A DNA stretch of 64,000 nt from Limnomonas spitsbergensis (Eukaryota > Chlorophyta > Chlorophyceae > Chlamydomonadales), in NCBI GenBank assembly GCA_037349105.1, contig JAYJMM010000026.1, positions 2,170,001-2,234,000 of the forward strand, read 5' to 3'. How positions within the stretch are numbered: position 1 is the stretch's first letter; every line of letters begins with the position of its first letter. Below the pieces are notes generated by a model, which ran no database searches, was not told the DNA's origin, and saw nothing but the letters and a program-made list of their open reading frames with translations. Both the position numbers and the translations under genes were made by a program. Shown here in pieces: positions 22,501 to 27,946 of the stretch.

Positions 22501-25500
22501 ATAGGTGCCGTGCTAGGGCAGTGTGACGACAGCGGGCGGGAGTATATGGTGGCATGCACGTCCAGATCCCTGAACAAGAGCGAGAGGAACTATTCCTCGT
22601 TCCAGGGGGAGATGCTGGCCGCAGTGTATGCAGCACGCACATACCGTCACATGCTGTTTGGATGCAAGGTGCATCTCATCACTGACCATGAGCCTCTCAC
22701 TTACCTCATGGACAATGAGACGTTGGTGGGCCAGCACGCTAGGTGGGCTCTCATGCTTCAAGAGCTGGACATTACCATTGTCCACCGCTCAGGGGCATGC
22801 CACCAGAATGCAGACATCCCGTCCAGATCGCCACTCCCATCCTCAGCTGACCGCACGGGGGCCAGGCTTGATACAGCCGCTCCCGAGCCGGCAGCCCAGG
22901 AGGAGGCAGGGGGGAAGCAGGTAGCTTTACTCACAGGGTTGGGCAGAGTGAACCAGTGGCATGCAGACCAGATGGTGCGCATGGCACAGGAAGGCAGAAG
23001 AAGAGTACAGATACTGCGAGCTGCAGAGGCAGCTTGCGTGACAGCGCCGGTGGGGCAGGAGATATCCTCTGCCGCCACTGACGACGATGAGCAGGCGCAG
23101 CCTGTCAGTACAGCAGAACAGGCATTCAGCAACAGGGAGCGGGCCAGGGCAATGATCAGTGATGTTCTTGCTGAACTGCCCCGGGTGACGCCCCCCCATT
23201 CACGTGCAGGCCTGGACACAGCTTGCCTGTCGGGAGGGGCTGTGCGGGCCATGGAGACCGAGGGAGTCGTCCTTTTCGAGCCCTTTGGAGGTATGTGTTC
23301 AGGGTTGGAAATGGTGCTCAGGGCGGGTATCCCAGTTGTGCAGTACTTGTATGCTGATATCAGTGAGGAAGTCAGAGAGATCGCAGGGGGTCGCCTGGTG
23401 CAGTTGCACAGGAGATACCCTCAGTTGTTTCCGGTCAAAGCGTTCGATAAGGCGTTCAGAGCGTTGCCCCAGGATGTGTATGCCATTACGGCAGAACACC
23501 TCCAGGAGGCGGGCGCCCAGGATGGGCGCCAGTGGTTCATGGTAGCAGGCTGGGAGTGCCAGGACCTCTCGTCAGCCGGCAAGGGGCGTGGGCTCGAGGG
23601 AGAGAGAAGCAAGTCTTTCTTCCCGTTAGTCAAGCTGTTGGGTACACTGCAGTTCCTGCAGGGGCCTAGGCCGCCAGCGTACCTGATTGAGAATGTGGCA
23701 ATGCAGTTGAATCAGAAGAGTGTGAAGGCCAGTGTTGAGGCTTTTCAGGAGGTGTGCAGGATTCTGGGAACACCGGCGCTGTTTGACGCAGCGCAGGTGG
23801 GGTCTTACGCCCACCGCACCCGCAACTATTGGGGGAAAATCGCCCCTGCAGCAGATATTGAGTTTGTGATTCGTGCGTCAACCAGACCCCACGGGGGGAT
23901 AGTAGACGACATTCTAGACAAGGGTAGCAAGGCCCAGGTCGTCTCATGCCCGGACAATGGGGGGTATCGCATCAACGTAACAGGACAGCCCAGGAAGGTG
24001 CTGCCGTGTCTGATGGCCACACCCTCGTCATACTCTTTTCGGAACGGACAGAATGGGATGGTGTACAGAGCCATGGGGGACTTGCAGGAGCCCAATGCAA
24101 ACGAGCGTGAGCGTGCCATGGGGTACGCTGTGGGGTCCACACTGCCGCGCCCAGACTTCCCAGAGGCGGCCAGGAGGGCAGCCTTGGGCAGGTGCATGGA
24201 TTCATGGGCACTAGGAGCATGGCTCAATGTGGCACTTGAGTGTGCTAAAATCATACCAGAGGAATTGAAGCGCAGGGCAAAGCTGCCAGGCCCGGACAGG
24301 GACCCAGTGCTGGGTGCAACCTTAATGTCCAGCCACTATGCCCTTGCTACTGCAGGAAACGCATGCTCTGGCAGTGGAGAGATGGCCGCGTCATACAGGC
24401 AGTGCCTGGGAGAATCGGCTGCGGCAGACTGGGCCGACGCAGCACAGGAACCAGGTGGGAACACGCCTGAGGGGCAAGTTGTGGTTGAAAGCGTGGTGAC
24501 CAGGACCACAGAGGGTGAGAAGGACCCGCCAGGATGCCCTGCAGGACCATCGGTCAGGGTTGATGTGTGGGCAGACGAGCCTGTATTAAGGTTTCTCCGC
24601 GAGAAGACATATGTTCAGGGAACAGAGCTAGGAGAACAGACCAGAATACAGCGCAGAGCGGCGCCATTCCAGTGGGAATCAGAGAGGGGAGGAGTACTGA
24701 TGCGACTCATGCCTGACGGTAGACGATGTGTGGTGCCCAGGCCAGAGGACAGGCTTGCAGTGATCCAGACAGCCCATGCCAGTACAGGCCACTTTGGCAG
24801 CCACCGCACGGCCTTCATGGTAATGCAGCAGCATTGGTGGCGGGGACTCAGAGCAGCGGTCAAGAAGGCCGTACAGGAATGTGGTGTGTGTGACAGGGCC
24901 AGGGCGTCCACGTTCAATCACATACAGCCCAACCTGCACCCACTTCCCATTGAGGGGTTGTTTTTCCGGTGGGGAGTGGACCTGTGTGGTCCATTTACGA
25001 CCACTTCCAGGGGCAATCGGTTTGTGATGGTTTGTGTGGAGCATTACTCCAAATGGGTGGAGTTGATCCCCATTCCAAGCAAGGCGTCTGATGTGACAGC
25101 CTTGGCATTCTTTCAAAATGTGGTTGCACGATTCGGGGGATGCGCAGAAGTGGTGACAGACCAGGGAACAGAGTTCCAGGGTGAGTTCCAGGACATGTTG
25201 TTGGACTGCTTCATTGACCACCGCACCACTTCTGCCAACCACCCCCAGGCAGACGGGCTATCAGAGAGGGCTGTCCAGACCCTCAAGGCAGGCCTGCGCA
25301 AGTGCTGCGAGGAGGGCAGCAGCGACGAGTCCTGGGACAAGATGGTGCCCTGGGTAGCCCTAGGCTTCCGATGCTCGCCGCAGCAGGCCACGCGCATGGC
25401 GCCGTACGAGGTGCTGTTCGGACAGAGACCCACCTTCCCCTCCAGAGTGGGGGCGGACCTCTGGAGCACAGCCAAGGTGGCAACAGCAGAGGAGGCAGCA

Positions 25501-26367
25501 GACCTGCTCTTGGCCAGAGTGGCCAGGATCAAAGAGGCACTGCCAGTCGCGGGTGAGCATCTAAAAATTGCGCAGCACCGCGACAAGCTGCGATATGCAC
25601 GCATTCGTGGGGGAGGGTATGTCCCCCAGGTCAGGCGTTTTGCAGAGGGAGATTACGTGTATGTGAAGTATTCATCAGAGCGACGCAGCCTCGATCCCAA
25701 GGCCAGGCCTGAGATCCTCAGGGTACAAACACTGGGGGCGACGGGAACCTTAGTGTTGGAAGGGGCAGATGGCCTCACCGTTACAGAGAATGCAGTCAAT
25801 TGTTCTCCATGCCACTTGCCCAACCTCCGGGGAGTGGTTGATTTCAGTGGAACCAGACCCAATAACAGCCTGTCATGCGAGGTGAGCCAGCTGCCAGACC
25901 GCGGAGAGGTGATGCTTTTGTGTGATGCCTGCAATACAGGTTGGCACATGGATTGCTTGGTACCAGTACTTGAGGAGGTGCCTGAGGGCGAGTGGTTGTG
26001 CCCAACTTGCGCGCCTGAGGACAAGGGAGCTGAGCCCGCAGCAAGGGCTGGAACCGCTGCAGAGGATTGCAGTGTGCAGGTCCAGGGGCGGCCGAGCCCG
26101 GCAGCCAGAGCGGCTGCCAGGACAGCCCAGGAGGCCAACGTCATGGACAGGCCTGAGGTGGAAGTCATGGCCACCAACCCAGCAACCAGGCAGATGGAGC
26201 GGGGCATCGCAAGACCAATGGCGAACGGATTGTACGACATCTCGTACACCACTGGCCGGGGAGAGGCCAATGTCACCCCGAGAGCAGTTACGAGAAGGGC
26301 TAAGGTGGCCAAAGAAGCAGCAAGGGAGGAAGAGGAGTCAGCTCTTGAGGAGCTTACCGAGACCTGA
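10513..26367 (+). CDS. Retroelement Gag-Pol polyprotein with cytosine methyltransferase and PHD-like finger (5,284 aa)
   Basis: Single uninterrupted ORF; start chosen at the first ATG (10513), stop TGA 26365-26367. Residues counted from that start. Low-complexity Gln/Arg/Ser-rich N-terminal region with 20-residue-scale repeats (nt 12418-12690); gag-like helical region about 880-1110; CCHC knuckle CYQCGSTAHLARDC at 1183; retropepsin-like DSACSC at 1437; CX2CX5HX4C knuckle at 1713; coiled coil about 1839-1916; CCHC knuckle CFNCQKPGHFANAC at 2114; a long region of unknown kind about 2130-3480; hydrophobic segment about 3486-3514; RT (D3768, FIDD 3831-3834); RNase H (D3991, E4033, D4058); C5 DNA methyltransferase about 4250-4575; HHCC zinc domain (H4755, C4790, C4793) and integrase core D4823, D4883, E4918; PHD-like finger about 5122-5166. 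A virus-like protease presumably cuts it into parts. No frameshift or stop separates gag from pol. Confidence 0.94.
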   Translation: MTDVDLNPDRHQHPDAQRRSGRLRGLEPGVNLMEASDELAAEALLVAAKLAGPVEPPAGSCKVPEPGRVPPREAGAQADGSALVTRKGIGRGGPVPADFRGSLEFEQWQTQAGTPELILDQATEVSQSCDTRQSCEPEAAPQQNPPRVARVAQRVKDEPSQPDQRAEEAAAPRGVAGCDKACPDKPRMRAEEVEARSMPAGVKHEEAEPQPAAGRQSSQVSKEREKSAVPVGNPWADQISEEELSDPVQAEKGQQSKTGLRPRQHLRPRRVLVRRGAGSTVYGTPLSRFPPSVGRPVQKSKEGSSSLTQKDDSHKETLRGFFHDPSGAQDTSPCEPERSKTGGAVCGERESEGQMQPIGWAGILQWATDLWKQVCSRTFLHFQDQVTAIEEFKAHHLRGWATKAMLGIPHTGQDRATLLAALGQVSKGRAGREAALAVKAFADEWCNDVTGNQVEPGSEPEEEEDQAWEGFETAGQRPEELREVQRWQQQARAAPTPTLRSEAFEVSSEPSLRGRPRGREAPRANSPAASERAELTSRSLARMAEQGTATRRASRQESYALLRIVEDKENTCQENQVDYIKEFLRNRQTGTAGGTRRNEPAGSARSSGPRMQEAREETQSDSYARNYTGGTQPGWQSQEPSRGQAYNREQPNRHSQEQPRGQADGREHPSQHSQEPPREQADGREQPSQQSQEQPRGPAEHSRGVRQERQDQELPRGQAEHSRAQSWRPGFDSRPGRSESERLPPEGSRSSAGGAGRQPSREDHDQEEDYYRHGRYHSGRSPSRGGGGGSRSRSESVDSGPGGADRRRPGARQESSDQEMKRLEREQARVNLQLQQQMVLQLAGVAKFTKIPAIQGNVPVLDMSHPGAVAARKYCQACGYWGSHNRLALSDDPPALAVVAGEIAGSCQSPSAMTMLVKSLVKLWDSKPASVGPLMVAIRAAPHAGDRAAREAERIRGMWVAPAEEQCCEASLLTLWIKVVQAEVGKPTSDERTAISNLRLGVKTTLDPDVKPEETVEAFAHRVLSTAELLQISRDAVDHFGRRHSVSHLFHDGLPALAKAKLSKFVMTVPGYLSMTDEDQIAVLTQQVVLWEKFALEMGDLGGASLKQMASGPGQGETQSNRTRKERTGQWEMRTRLEGAGNPAGAAAAQQQRSDKPRGVTWADQSGAPNYSAEGAAGAVKACYQCGSTAHLARDCRAPRPRDERRPAPLAADVTAGQARPQQQQYPLPPRPQQGQPAGRPYERNQNNRQYQRPGPGQGGQAQQAAHVSHLSSPTGQAEPEGWQQTMAEMLSESVALMTQVGLVPKSAGFKQAAHNARPRSFLPEPCPQEEPEQRLVEPASRKGAKRLVLSKLADDMSDIRLQVFKLNERLTALSFTTMPMGSEDHRGKASKGRQESKVVTAAPRLQYFKNDRSNLEQCVGLMVKGKVLVAQKALMDSACSCHVITVNIAEQLVAMGAELIRTDEKIRTTDNAGADLYGVLFIYVVYGYGGPNAIMEPTVVRVVKTPPDAYEHLVGNPEFLKYNGVLEAAGRLTLRPRDGPQTVRRVRDLTLPLVLASPAGGYQAAAVAWAGIRCGFAERERWPAARVEEEHEPLLQHAMATHAGAAMRTDQKAGQSRGTAAGAGRSTADASRSSREEPQETASRPRQCGQAQAAVPRESKVDAKAAASQPSQAAAQAETAAGVAMALKADAKSPYQKEVIRRCLEASPRYPCVLCGEPGPHSPEACDQRIRRILQKPAAVPTAQGTSPGARKRVDFGGAAAARAAPAGSIRRSEVQVPGKGERAGAADGGVRKDAPAAAEGTQGITENRGQEEPAGRKESEVSEESEEEEVHDRRTPKYMHVLRLQQQVELLQQDVRAREELLFRQAAATIEYLRLQQVRWTGLQDANIRLTEVQQQYILRADQLRALYVNLGNQQAGEPLQSTIPGDPALAEHMEAMFQTVAEFAEEDEDLSQEKLQEQGQQATGQQEPGGSGGARQASGETRVRHRGSTPDDAVHTETRERSRSAQRARSAERRGAVPTPEARTQRPDRDDSFDRPRGRRQQSPSGDRGSQPRGRSQERGTGSHARPYQLEQRMQDRRGTSGQSPPGRAQAGRSWMGGQRNVLGPHDGGVCFNCQKPGHFANACPEQGEASHPGDSSQFDRSRAAGGPERSWGVRGPGRSQEAPEDNMRRAYEAAKEVSFEEWKRQQEAAGPSELPGPPGRPGPAGQSYNSRWVSQERHTCMMSVHEGFGQNAATQVVSYQAAAMPVTFQVVPEGQVAQQRHHWQMVVEALAMNHYGTRPAGSARSMAHAVEFLRNLQQRGCPAPCEGWPGILQQFLDKEWDIYNAQMDEFERFEQEAGPQHRVDEWDTSSSGDGTSASEEGYEPQAPLTVSEEEAAMLCPGTPEGNAVTGGEVAGAAAGIRNGLSRQDHRPGAKGAAAMSPEDNTAGAVRTHHSTTSRSSAARWEEEDRGLQSSRSRGERPAAGNEDSQFTQAGTGRRGRSDSRGRVRSEPDPPRLPESRCFVQWYRLGEEMPEASSSEAMITLPAQSKDGLCRLQNHRLLEGRSQTCVNIAATMQAVARLIFPWDAVTAVLLGAALKGFIQPSTRMEDYMQRGWSRHPIYAYSVSEMVDLAVKEGITAVAAADRAHPDVPDSARTEGVWQGAQPGFMRTPWAEDCVRQLMEHPALRDRAFYVPVQALGGHGGGDRSEDGTYSEAGLRHADRPRRCEATVEASVTIPRMVAGQAVPWGMDPGEARAAIPVQQLVTYYYEELEEGEMPVSAAWIHMHASRDDMPVFLFARCEGNVAITRCASVDEAEFHAHTHARGADPATWAVMLMALQRVLLPGQLSAAMRHVWGVDDQWAPLEMTDCPTWPYGAQRSPADGPMWEDEEEFARSPFAVERLEACVHQWVRWERRAWRDNRASSVVPYWQANSTTVQLWRQAHPAGARTLHPLFRGAGSDTYMEELEELRTQPVPGRWRVGRWGSRYWDPAAISDGPIQDTYQEPTEQGHVAFVTTLGATASSWEWLEPMEDMEVSALEAEIGDRAEPQTAPDSTSRPLVGDLDSRKPWSSNALRPSHEGRGLLGEENEDPSEGPPSLVQDSESEDEWGADRSPCPARISLTRADAGDADGMEEPTNAGPGPGSPVWGREEDLLQLRQEWMRDVAQEQAAMKERRTRRAEIERSSKVALEEKAHKVAAGSNPRQAADQCAGEPKGAAASKASSRSPGDAQISPPAQAAAGEPWGDPAAYSTERWVAVLRHFVDELDVLRRQEMGQQEASQEASLVFRLRMLPQPDPNPRLGGYSRAVRELQEELTERISALNKMGAKGVDTQQPSDSRSSQARTSRGEDLARRAASARATMRQGCGPEEPACAGSSKTVQRAIYRQEWLAQGSTGQIPGAGPERAGAAWADTAELQGKKSKKARRREGKAQRAAEDRNRGSRPGMDCPVLPLRISQVDLEITWASGQQRPAQSAEPCVQPAEHLPQKPTRQMPACRGLLTCTAFKGILTGTLQLILVWLLLSVCVPGARATEQGVRGGGFTAGQGALVSGQEAAAKLSSGWLRPPAVIPMGGAGRRGACSQQESWQSSNDTVREEPPAEDDPQAAEMIDMFQPGGVVEPPAEYVKTKEGWLLGQHPDFTAEQQESLEQSLRDRQGAFAYSMEDLPGYCGTQGEFTLALEDEVSSCFQKSRDMPPPKAAIFKEKCQPMIQAGIIVKVPQGGPIKFAANSVVAAKKSAETGEWTDHRIAHDMRRLNLRTAKQEFAIPRMETIFQNLGTAKIFSKVDLRSGFMQIPIKVEDQPKTAFWMGPELWMYTKLNFGLRNGPPFFQRMMEEEIARAGLSAFCVAFIDDLLVYSDTPAEHIRHVELMLDMLHSVGLRAHPDKSLFGCATVEYLGHNVSAQGLTPHAAKIAAVMALPEPTSVKNIQEVMGFLNFYRCYVPDFSKKAACINALLVKGVPFVWGPEQSQAFQLIKTEMCEGGRVLRRPDYSGTGPDGKGPPRPFLLYTDFSKQGIGAVLGQCDDSGREYMVACTSRSLNKSERNYSSFQGEMLAAVYAARTYRHMLFGCKVHLITDHEPLTYLMDNETLVGQHARWALMLQELDITIVHRSGACHQNADIPSRSPLPSSADRTGARLDTAAPEPAAQEEAGGKQVALLTGLGRVNQWHADQMVRMAQEGRRRVQILRAAEAACVTAPVGQEISSAATDDDEQAQPVSTAEQAFSNRERARAMISDVLAELPRVTPPHSRAGLDTACLSGGAVRAMETEGVVLFEPFGGMCSGLEMVLRAGIPVVQYLYADISEEVREIAGGRLVQLHRRYPQLFPVKAFDKAFRALPQDVYAITAEHLQEAGAQDGRQWFMVAGWECQDLSSAGKGRGLEGERSKSFFPLVKLLGTLQFLQGPRPPAYLIENVAMQLNQKSVKASVEAFQEVCRILGTPALFDAAQVGSYAHRTRNYWGKIAPAADIEFVIRASTRPHGGIVDDILDKGSKAQVVSCPDNGGYRINVTGQPRKVLPCLMATPSSYSFRNGQNGMVYRAMGDLQEPNANERERAMGYAVGSTLPRPDFPEAARRAALGRCMDSWALGAWLNVALECAKIIPEELKRRAKLPGPDRDPVLGATLMSSHYALATAGNACSGSGEMAASYRQCLGESAAADWADAAQEPGGNTPEGQVVVESVVTRTTEGEKDPPGCPAGPSVRVDVWADEPVLRFLREKTYVQGTELGEQTRIQRRAAPFQWESERGGVLMRLMPDGRRCVVPRPEDRLAVIQTAHASTGHFGSHRTAFMVMQQHWWRGLRAAVKKAVQECGVCDRARASTFNHIQPNLHPLPIEGLFFRWGVDLCGPFTTTSRGNRFVMVCVEHYSKWVELIPIPSKASDVTALAFFQNVVARFGGCAEVVTDQGTEFQGEFQDMLLDCFIDHRTTSANHPQADGLSERAVQTLKAGLRKCCEEGSSDESWDKMVPWVALGFRCSPQQATRMAPYEVLFGQRPTFPSRVGADLWSTAKVATAEEAADLLLARVARIKEALPVAGEHLKIAQHRDKLRYARIRGGGYVPQVRRFAEGDYVYVKYSSERRSLDPKARPEILRVQTLGATGTLVLEGADGLTVTENAVNCSPCHLPNLRGVVDFSGTRPNNSLSCEVSQLPDRGEVMLLCDACNTGWHMDCLVPVLEEVPEGEWLCPTCAPEDKGAEPAARAGTAAEDCSVQVQGRPSPAARAAARTAQEANVMDRPEVEVMATNPATRQMERGIARPMANGLYDISYTTGRGEANVTPRAVTRRAKVAKEAAREEEESALEELTET
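14059..14100 (+). other. Gag zinc knuckle 1 (CCHC)
   Basis: CYQCGSTAHLARDC fits CX2CX4HX4C, the RNA-binding knuckle of retroelement nucleocapsids. It follows a gag-like helical region. Two further knuckles lie at 15649 and 16852. Confidence 0.9.
14800..15120 (+). other. Retropepsin-like aspartic protease region
   Basis: LMDSACSCHVI at codon 1435 onward has the D-S-A active-site form (D-T/S-G/A in the family). It is followed by a hydrophobic flap-like stretch and IRTTDNAGADLYG, similar to algal gypsy proteases. It is placed before two more zinc knuckles and about 2,300 residues before the RT, which is unusual. Confidence 0.65.
16852..16893 (+). other. Zinc knuckle 3, second gag-like module
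   Basis: CFNCQKPGHFANAC is a perfect CCHC knuckle about 930 residues after the first. A long Leu/Gln-rich coiled coil (nt about 16029-16260) precedes it. The pair resembles a second nucleocapsid-like module downstream of the protease. Confidence 0.8.
20965..21055 (+). other. Hydrophobic segment before the RT
   Basis: LTGTLQLILVWLLLSVCVPG then ARA looks like a membrane segment or signal peptide with a cleavage-like end. It lies directly upstream of the RT part. Its role is unknown; an envelope protein is not supported because nothing else resembles one. Confidence 0.55.
21340..22840 (+). other. Reverse transcriptase and RNase H domains
   Basis: The RT shows FSKVDLRSGFMQIPI (catalytic D3768), KLNFGLRNGPPFFQRMM and FIDDLLVYS (D3833, D3834), then LGHNVSAQGL and the connection domain GFLNFYRCYVPDFS. 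RNase H follows with LYTDFSKQGIGAVLG, GEMLAAVYA, ITDHEPL and the end NADIPSR. The order and motifs are those of Ty3/gypsy elements. Confidence 0.96.
23216..24260 (+). other. C5 cytosine DNA methyltransferase domain inside the polyprotein
   Basis: Motif I (SAM binding) is FEPFGGMCSGLEMVLRAG. Motif IV is GWECQDLSSAGKGRGLEG with catalytic Cys at about residue 4349 and Glu in place of the usual Pro. Motif VI is LIENVAMQ (E4393). Motif VIII is AHRTRNYWGK. Motifs IX-X are LPCLMATPSSYSF, NERERAMGY and GRCMDSWALGAWL. The fold order is complete, so the domain is probably active on cytosine; target sequence unknown. It sits between RNase H and integrase. The spacing and ERER(A)MGY resemble DNMT3/DRM-type enzymes more than bacterial ones, but this is an impression. 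Confidence 0.88.
24730..25830 (+). other. Integrase: HHCC zinc domain and DDE core
   Basis: AHASTGH (HX3-type pair) and ECGVCDRA form the HHCC domain. The core has WGVDLCGPF (D4823), VVTDQGTEFQGEF (D4883) and HPQADGLSERAVQTLK (E4918), giving D,D35E spacing. It belongs to the retroviral/gypsy integrase family, which joins cDNA 3' ends to target DNA. No tyrosine recombinase was seen anywhere in the element. Confidence 0.96.
25870..26012 (+). other. PHD-like zinc finger at the polyprotein C-terminus
   Basis: VMLLCDACNTGWHMDCL, EVPEGEWLCPTC and an upstream Cys (residue 5122) match a PHD finger, which reads histone tails. The partner of the first Cys is Ser at the CX2C position, so one zinc ligand seems missing. 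The place after the integrase is where chromoviruses carry a chromodomain, so a role in choosing chromatin targets is a reasonable guess. Confidence 0.82.
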
Positions 26368-27081
26368 GGCCGAGCCCAGGGCGGCAAGGCCGCTGAGCAC
26401 ATGACGTCACCCACGCCGTAACTGGCAAGGAGCGGGCAGGCACCTACAGAGCAGAAATGCAGACGCAGCGCGGCTTGTCCTAGTACCCGGCAGGCAGTGG
26501 GCCGGCAGCCAGCGGACCGAAGACTGAAGATGCAGGAGTGGAGTTAAAGCTATCGCAGCAGCATAGTGAAAATTTGTTTCTCAAAACACCGTGGCAGCAA
26601 GGCTACAGTAGTACATAAGTTATGAAAATGATGAGCGAGAAGAATTAGTCAACTCGGGCAATTATAGCACAGCAGGGGGCGAATCACGCTGCTACGGCGC
26701 ACATTTTCTGTTGCCTTTGAAGACCAGGCGGCTATGGCGCAGTGGGGCGAGAGCAGCGGTTGTTCTTAGCCTGACCGGGTAACTTTGAAATTCCTCTGTT
26801 TGCTAGCCGGTAGTGGGCTGAACAGCTTGAATTTGTAGGGTTCTGCGCATTGCGCTTCAGCTGAAACTCGGTTGAATTTTTTTTATTGAAGAAGGCCTGA
26901 ACCAGGCAGATTTGTAGAAGGCTTGAACCAGGCAGATTTGTAGAAGGCCGGAACCAGGCATGTTTGCAGATGATGATTTGAGCTTCTCCGTACATATTTT
27001 TCCAGAAGTTTATTTCCGTACCACCCCTTTTCCGGCTCCCCGCGCACGCCTGGAGGGCTTAACGCTGGGGAGCGGGGGGCG
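26368..27081 (+). other. Retroelement 3' untranslated region with short repeats and purine tract
   Basis: No ORF of note. A 26-bp unit (AGAAGGCCTGAACCAGGCAG plus ATTTGT) is repeated three times at about 26889-26966. The stretch GGGGAGCGGGGGG at 27067-27079 just before A1 is a candidate polypurine tract for plus-strand priming. Confidence 0.65.
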
Positions 27082-27311
27082 AGTAAAGTAGTAGGGGCGG
27101 TACCCACGAGACGGAGACTTCTAGGCAGAGACATCCAGTTAGGGACTTCCAGTTACAGTTATCTTGTTAACAAGCTCTTGTCTGAAGTACAAGGAGCATG
27201 AGTGTACGGTGATGTACCGTATTTGTGAGTAGAGGACACCTCTCTAAGGTGTCCTGACCGGAGTTTACGGTGTTTACCATAGTATTGCAGTTACTGCTTT
27301 ATGGTGCGACA
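27082..27311 (+). repeat. Terminal repeat A1 (internal copy)
   Basis: 230 bp, begins AGTAAAGTAG and ends GGTGCGACA. One mismatch to A2. Contains a hairpin AGGACACCT...AGGTGTCCT at 27233-27255. In the reverse-transcription model it is the start of U3, right after the purine tract. Confidence 0.93.
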
Positions 27312-27317
27312 GCTGTC
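27308..27317. promoter_or_regulatory. A1/B2 junction palindrome GACAGCTGTC
   Basis: Perfect 10-bp palindrome formed by the end of A (GACA), GC, and the start of B (TGTC). The outer ends of the element are the same TGTC and GACA but without the GC. It therefore looks like two element ends joined head to tail with two extra bases, and is a candidate site where the integrase opens the molecule. Confidence 0.6.
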
Positions 27318-27946
27318 ACAGTATATTACAGTATACGTGACAGAACCGTTCAGACCGCAGTTAGCGGCCTCGGGGCCTCCGCAGCTTCTCTGCGGAGTCC
27401 TCGGATTTGAAGCTGAGACCTAGAAACCCGCTTACGCAGGTTGATTTGACAGATTGTACCGTACTCTGAATTGGGCCTGCCGGGTTCCTGTATCCCGGCA
27501 GTTGCCCAAACTAGTTACTTCGTCCCTTTCTAAAGGACAGACCTCTAATTGTAACAAGCACCGGCCGTCTCCGAGACCTACAGCTTACACTTAAGTCAGT
27601 ACCTTAACCCGAGTCAAGACTAGCTCAGCCTCAGCTGAGATAGCTGGAGACAAGTACCCAGTAAAGAGGACCGAGGCACTGCAGAAGAAGAAGTACGCAG
27701 TCTACGCCTCGGCTACTCCGCCGCGAGTCGCGCGGTAAGTGCCCCTTAACATAGCCCTGCTGGATCGCGCCCAGACGGCCAGAAGGCCTACGCTACCATA
27801 GTCAATTGCTAGACATACAAACATCCGACTCTGCTGCTTGACTCGTTGAGCACTCGCAGCCAGTGTGTAGTCACTGAGTCTGCCCGTAGGCGTCCGTCAC
27901 TGCCGTGAGGAAAGAAGTCCGCCACGGACCTGAAGCGCACATCGCG
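27314..27946 (+). repeat. Terminal repeat B2
   Basis: 633 bp, same length as B1 without indels. Followed at once by A2 (ATCGCG then AGTAAAG). Together A1-GC-B2 (27082-27946, 865 bp) would be the U3-R-U5 unit produced by reverse transcription. Confidence 0.93.
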
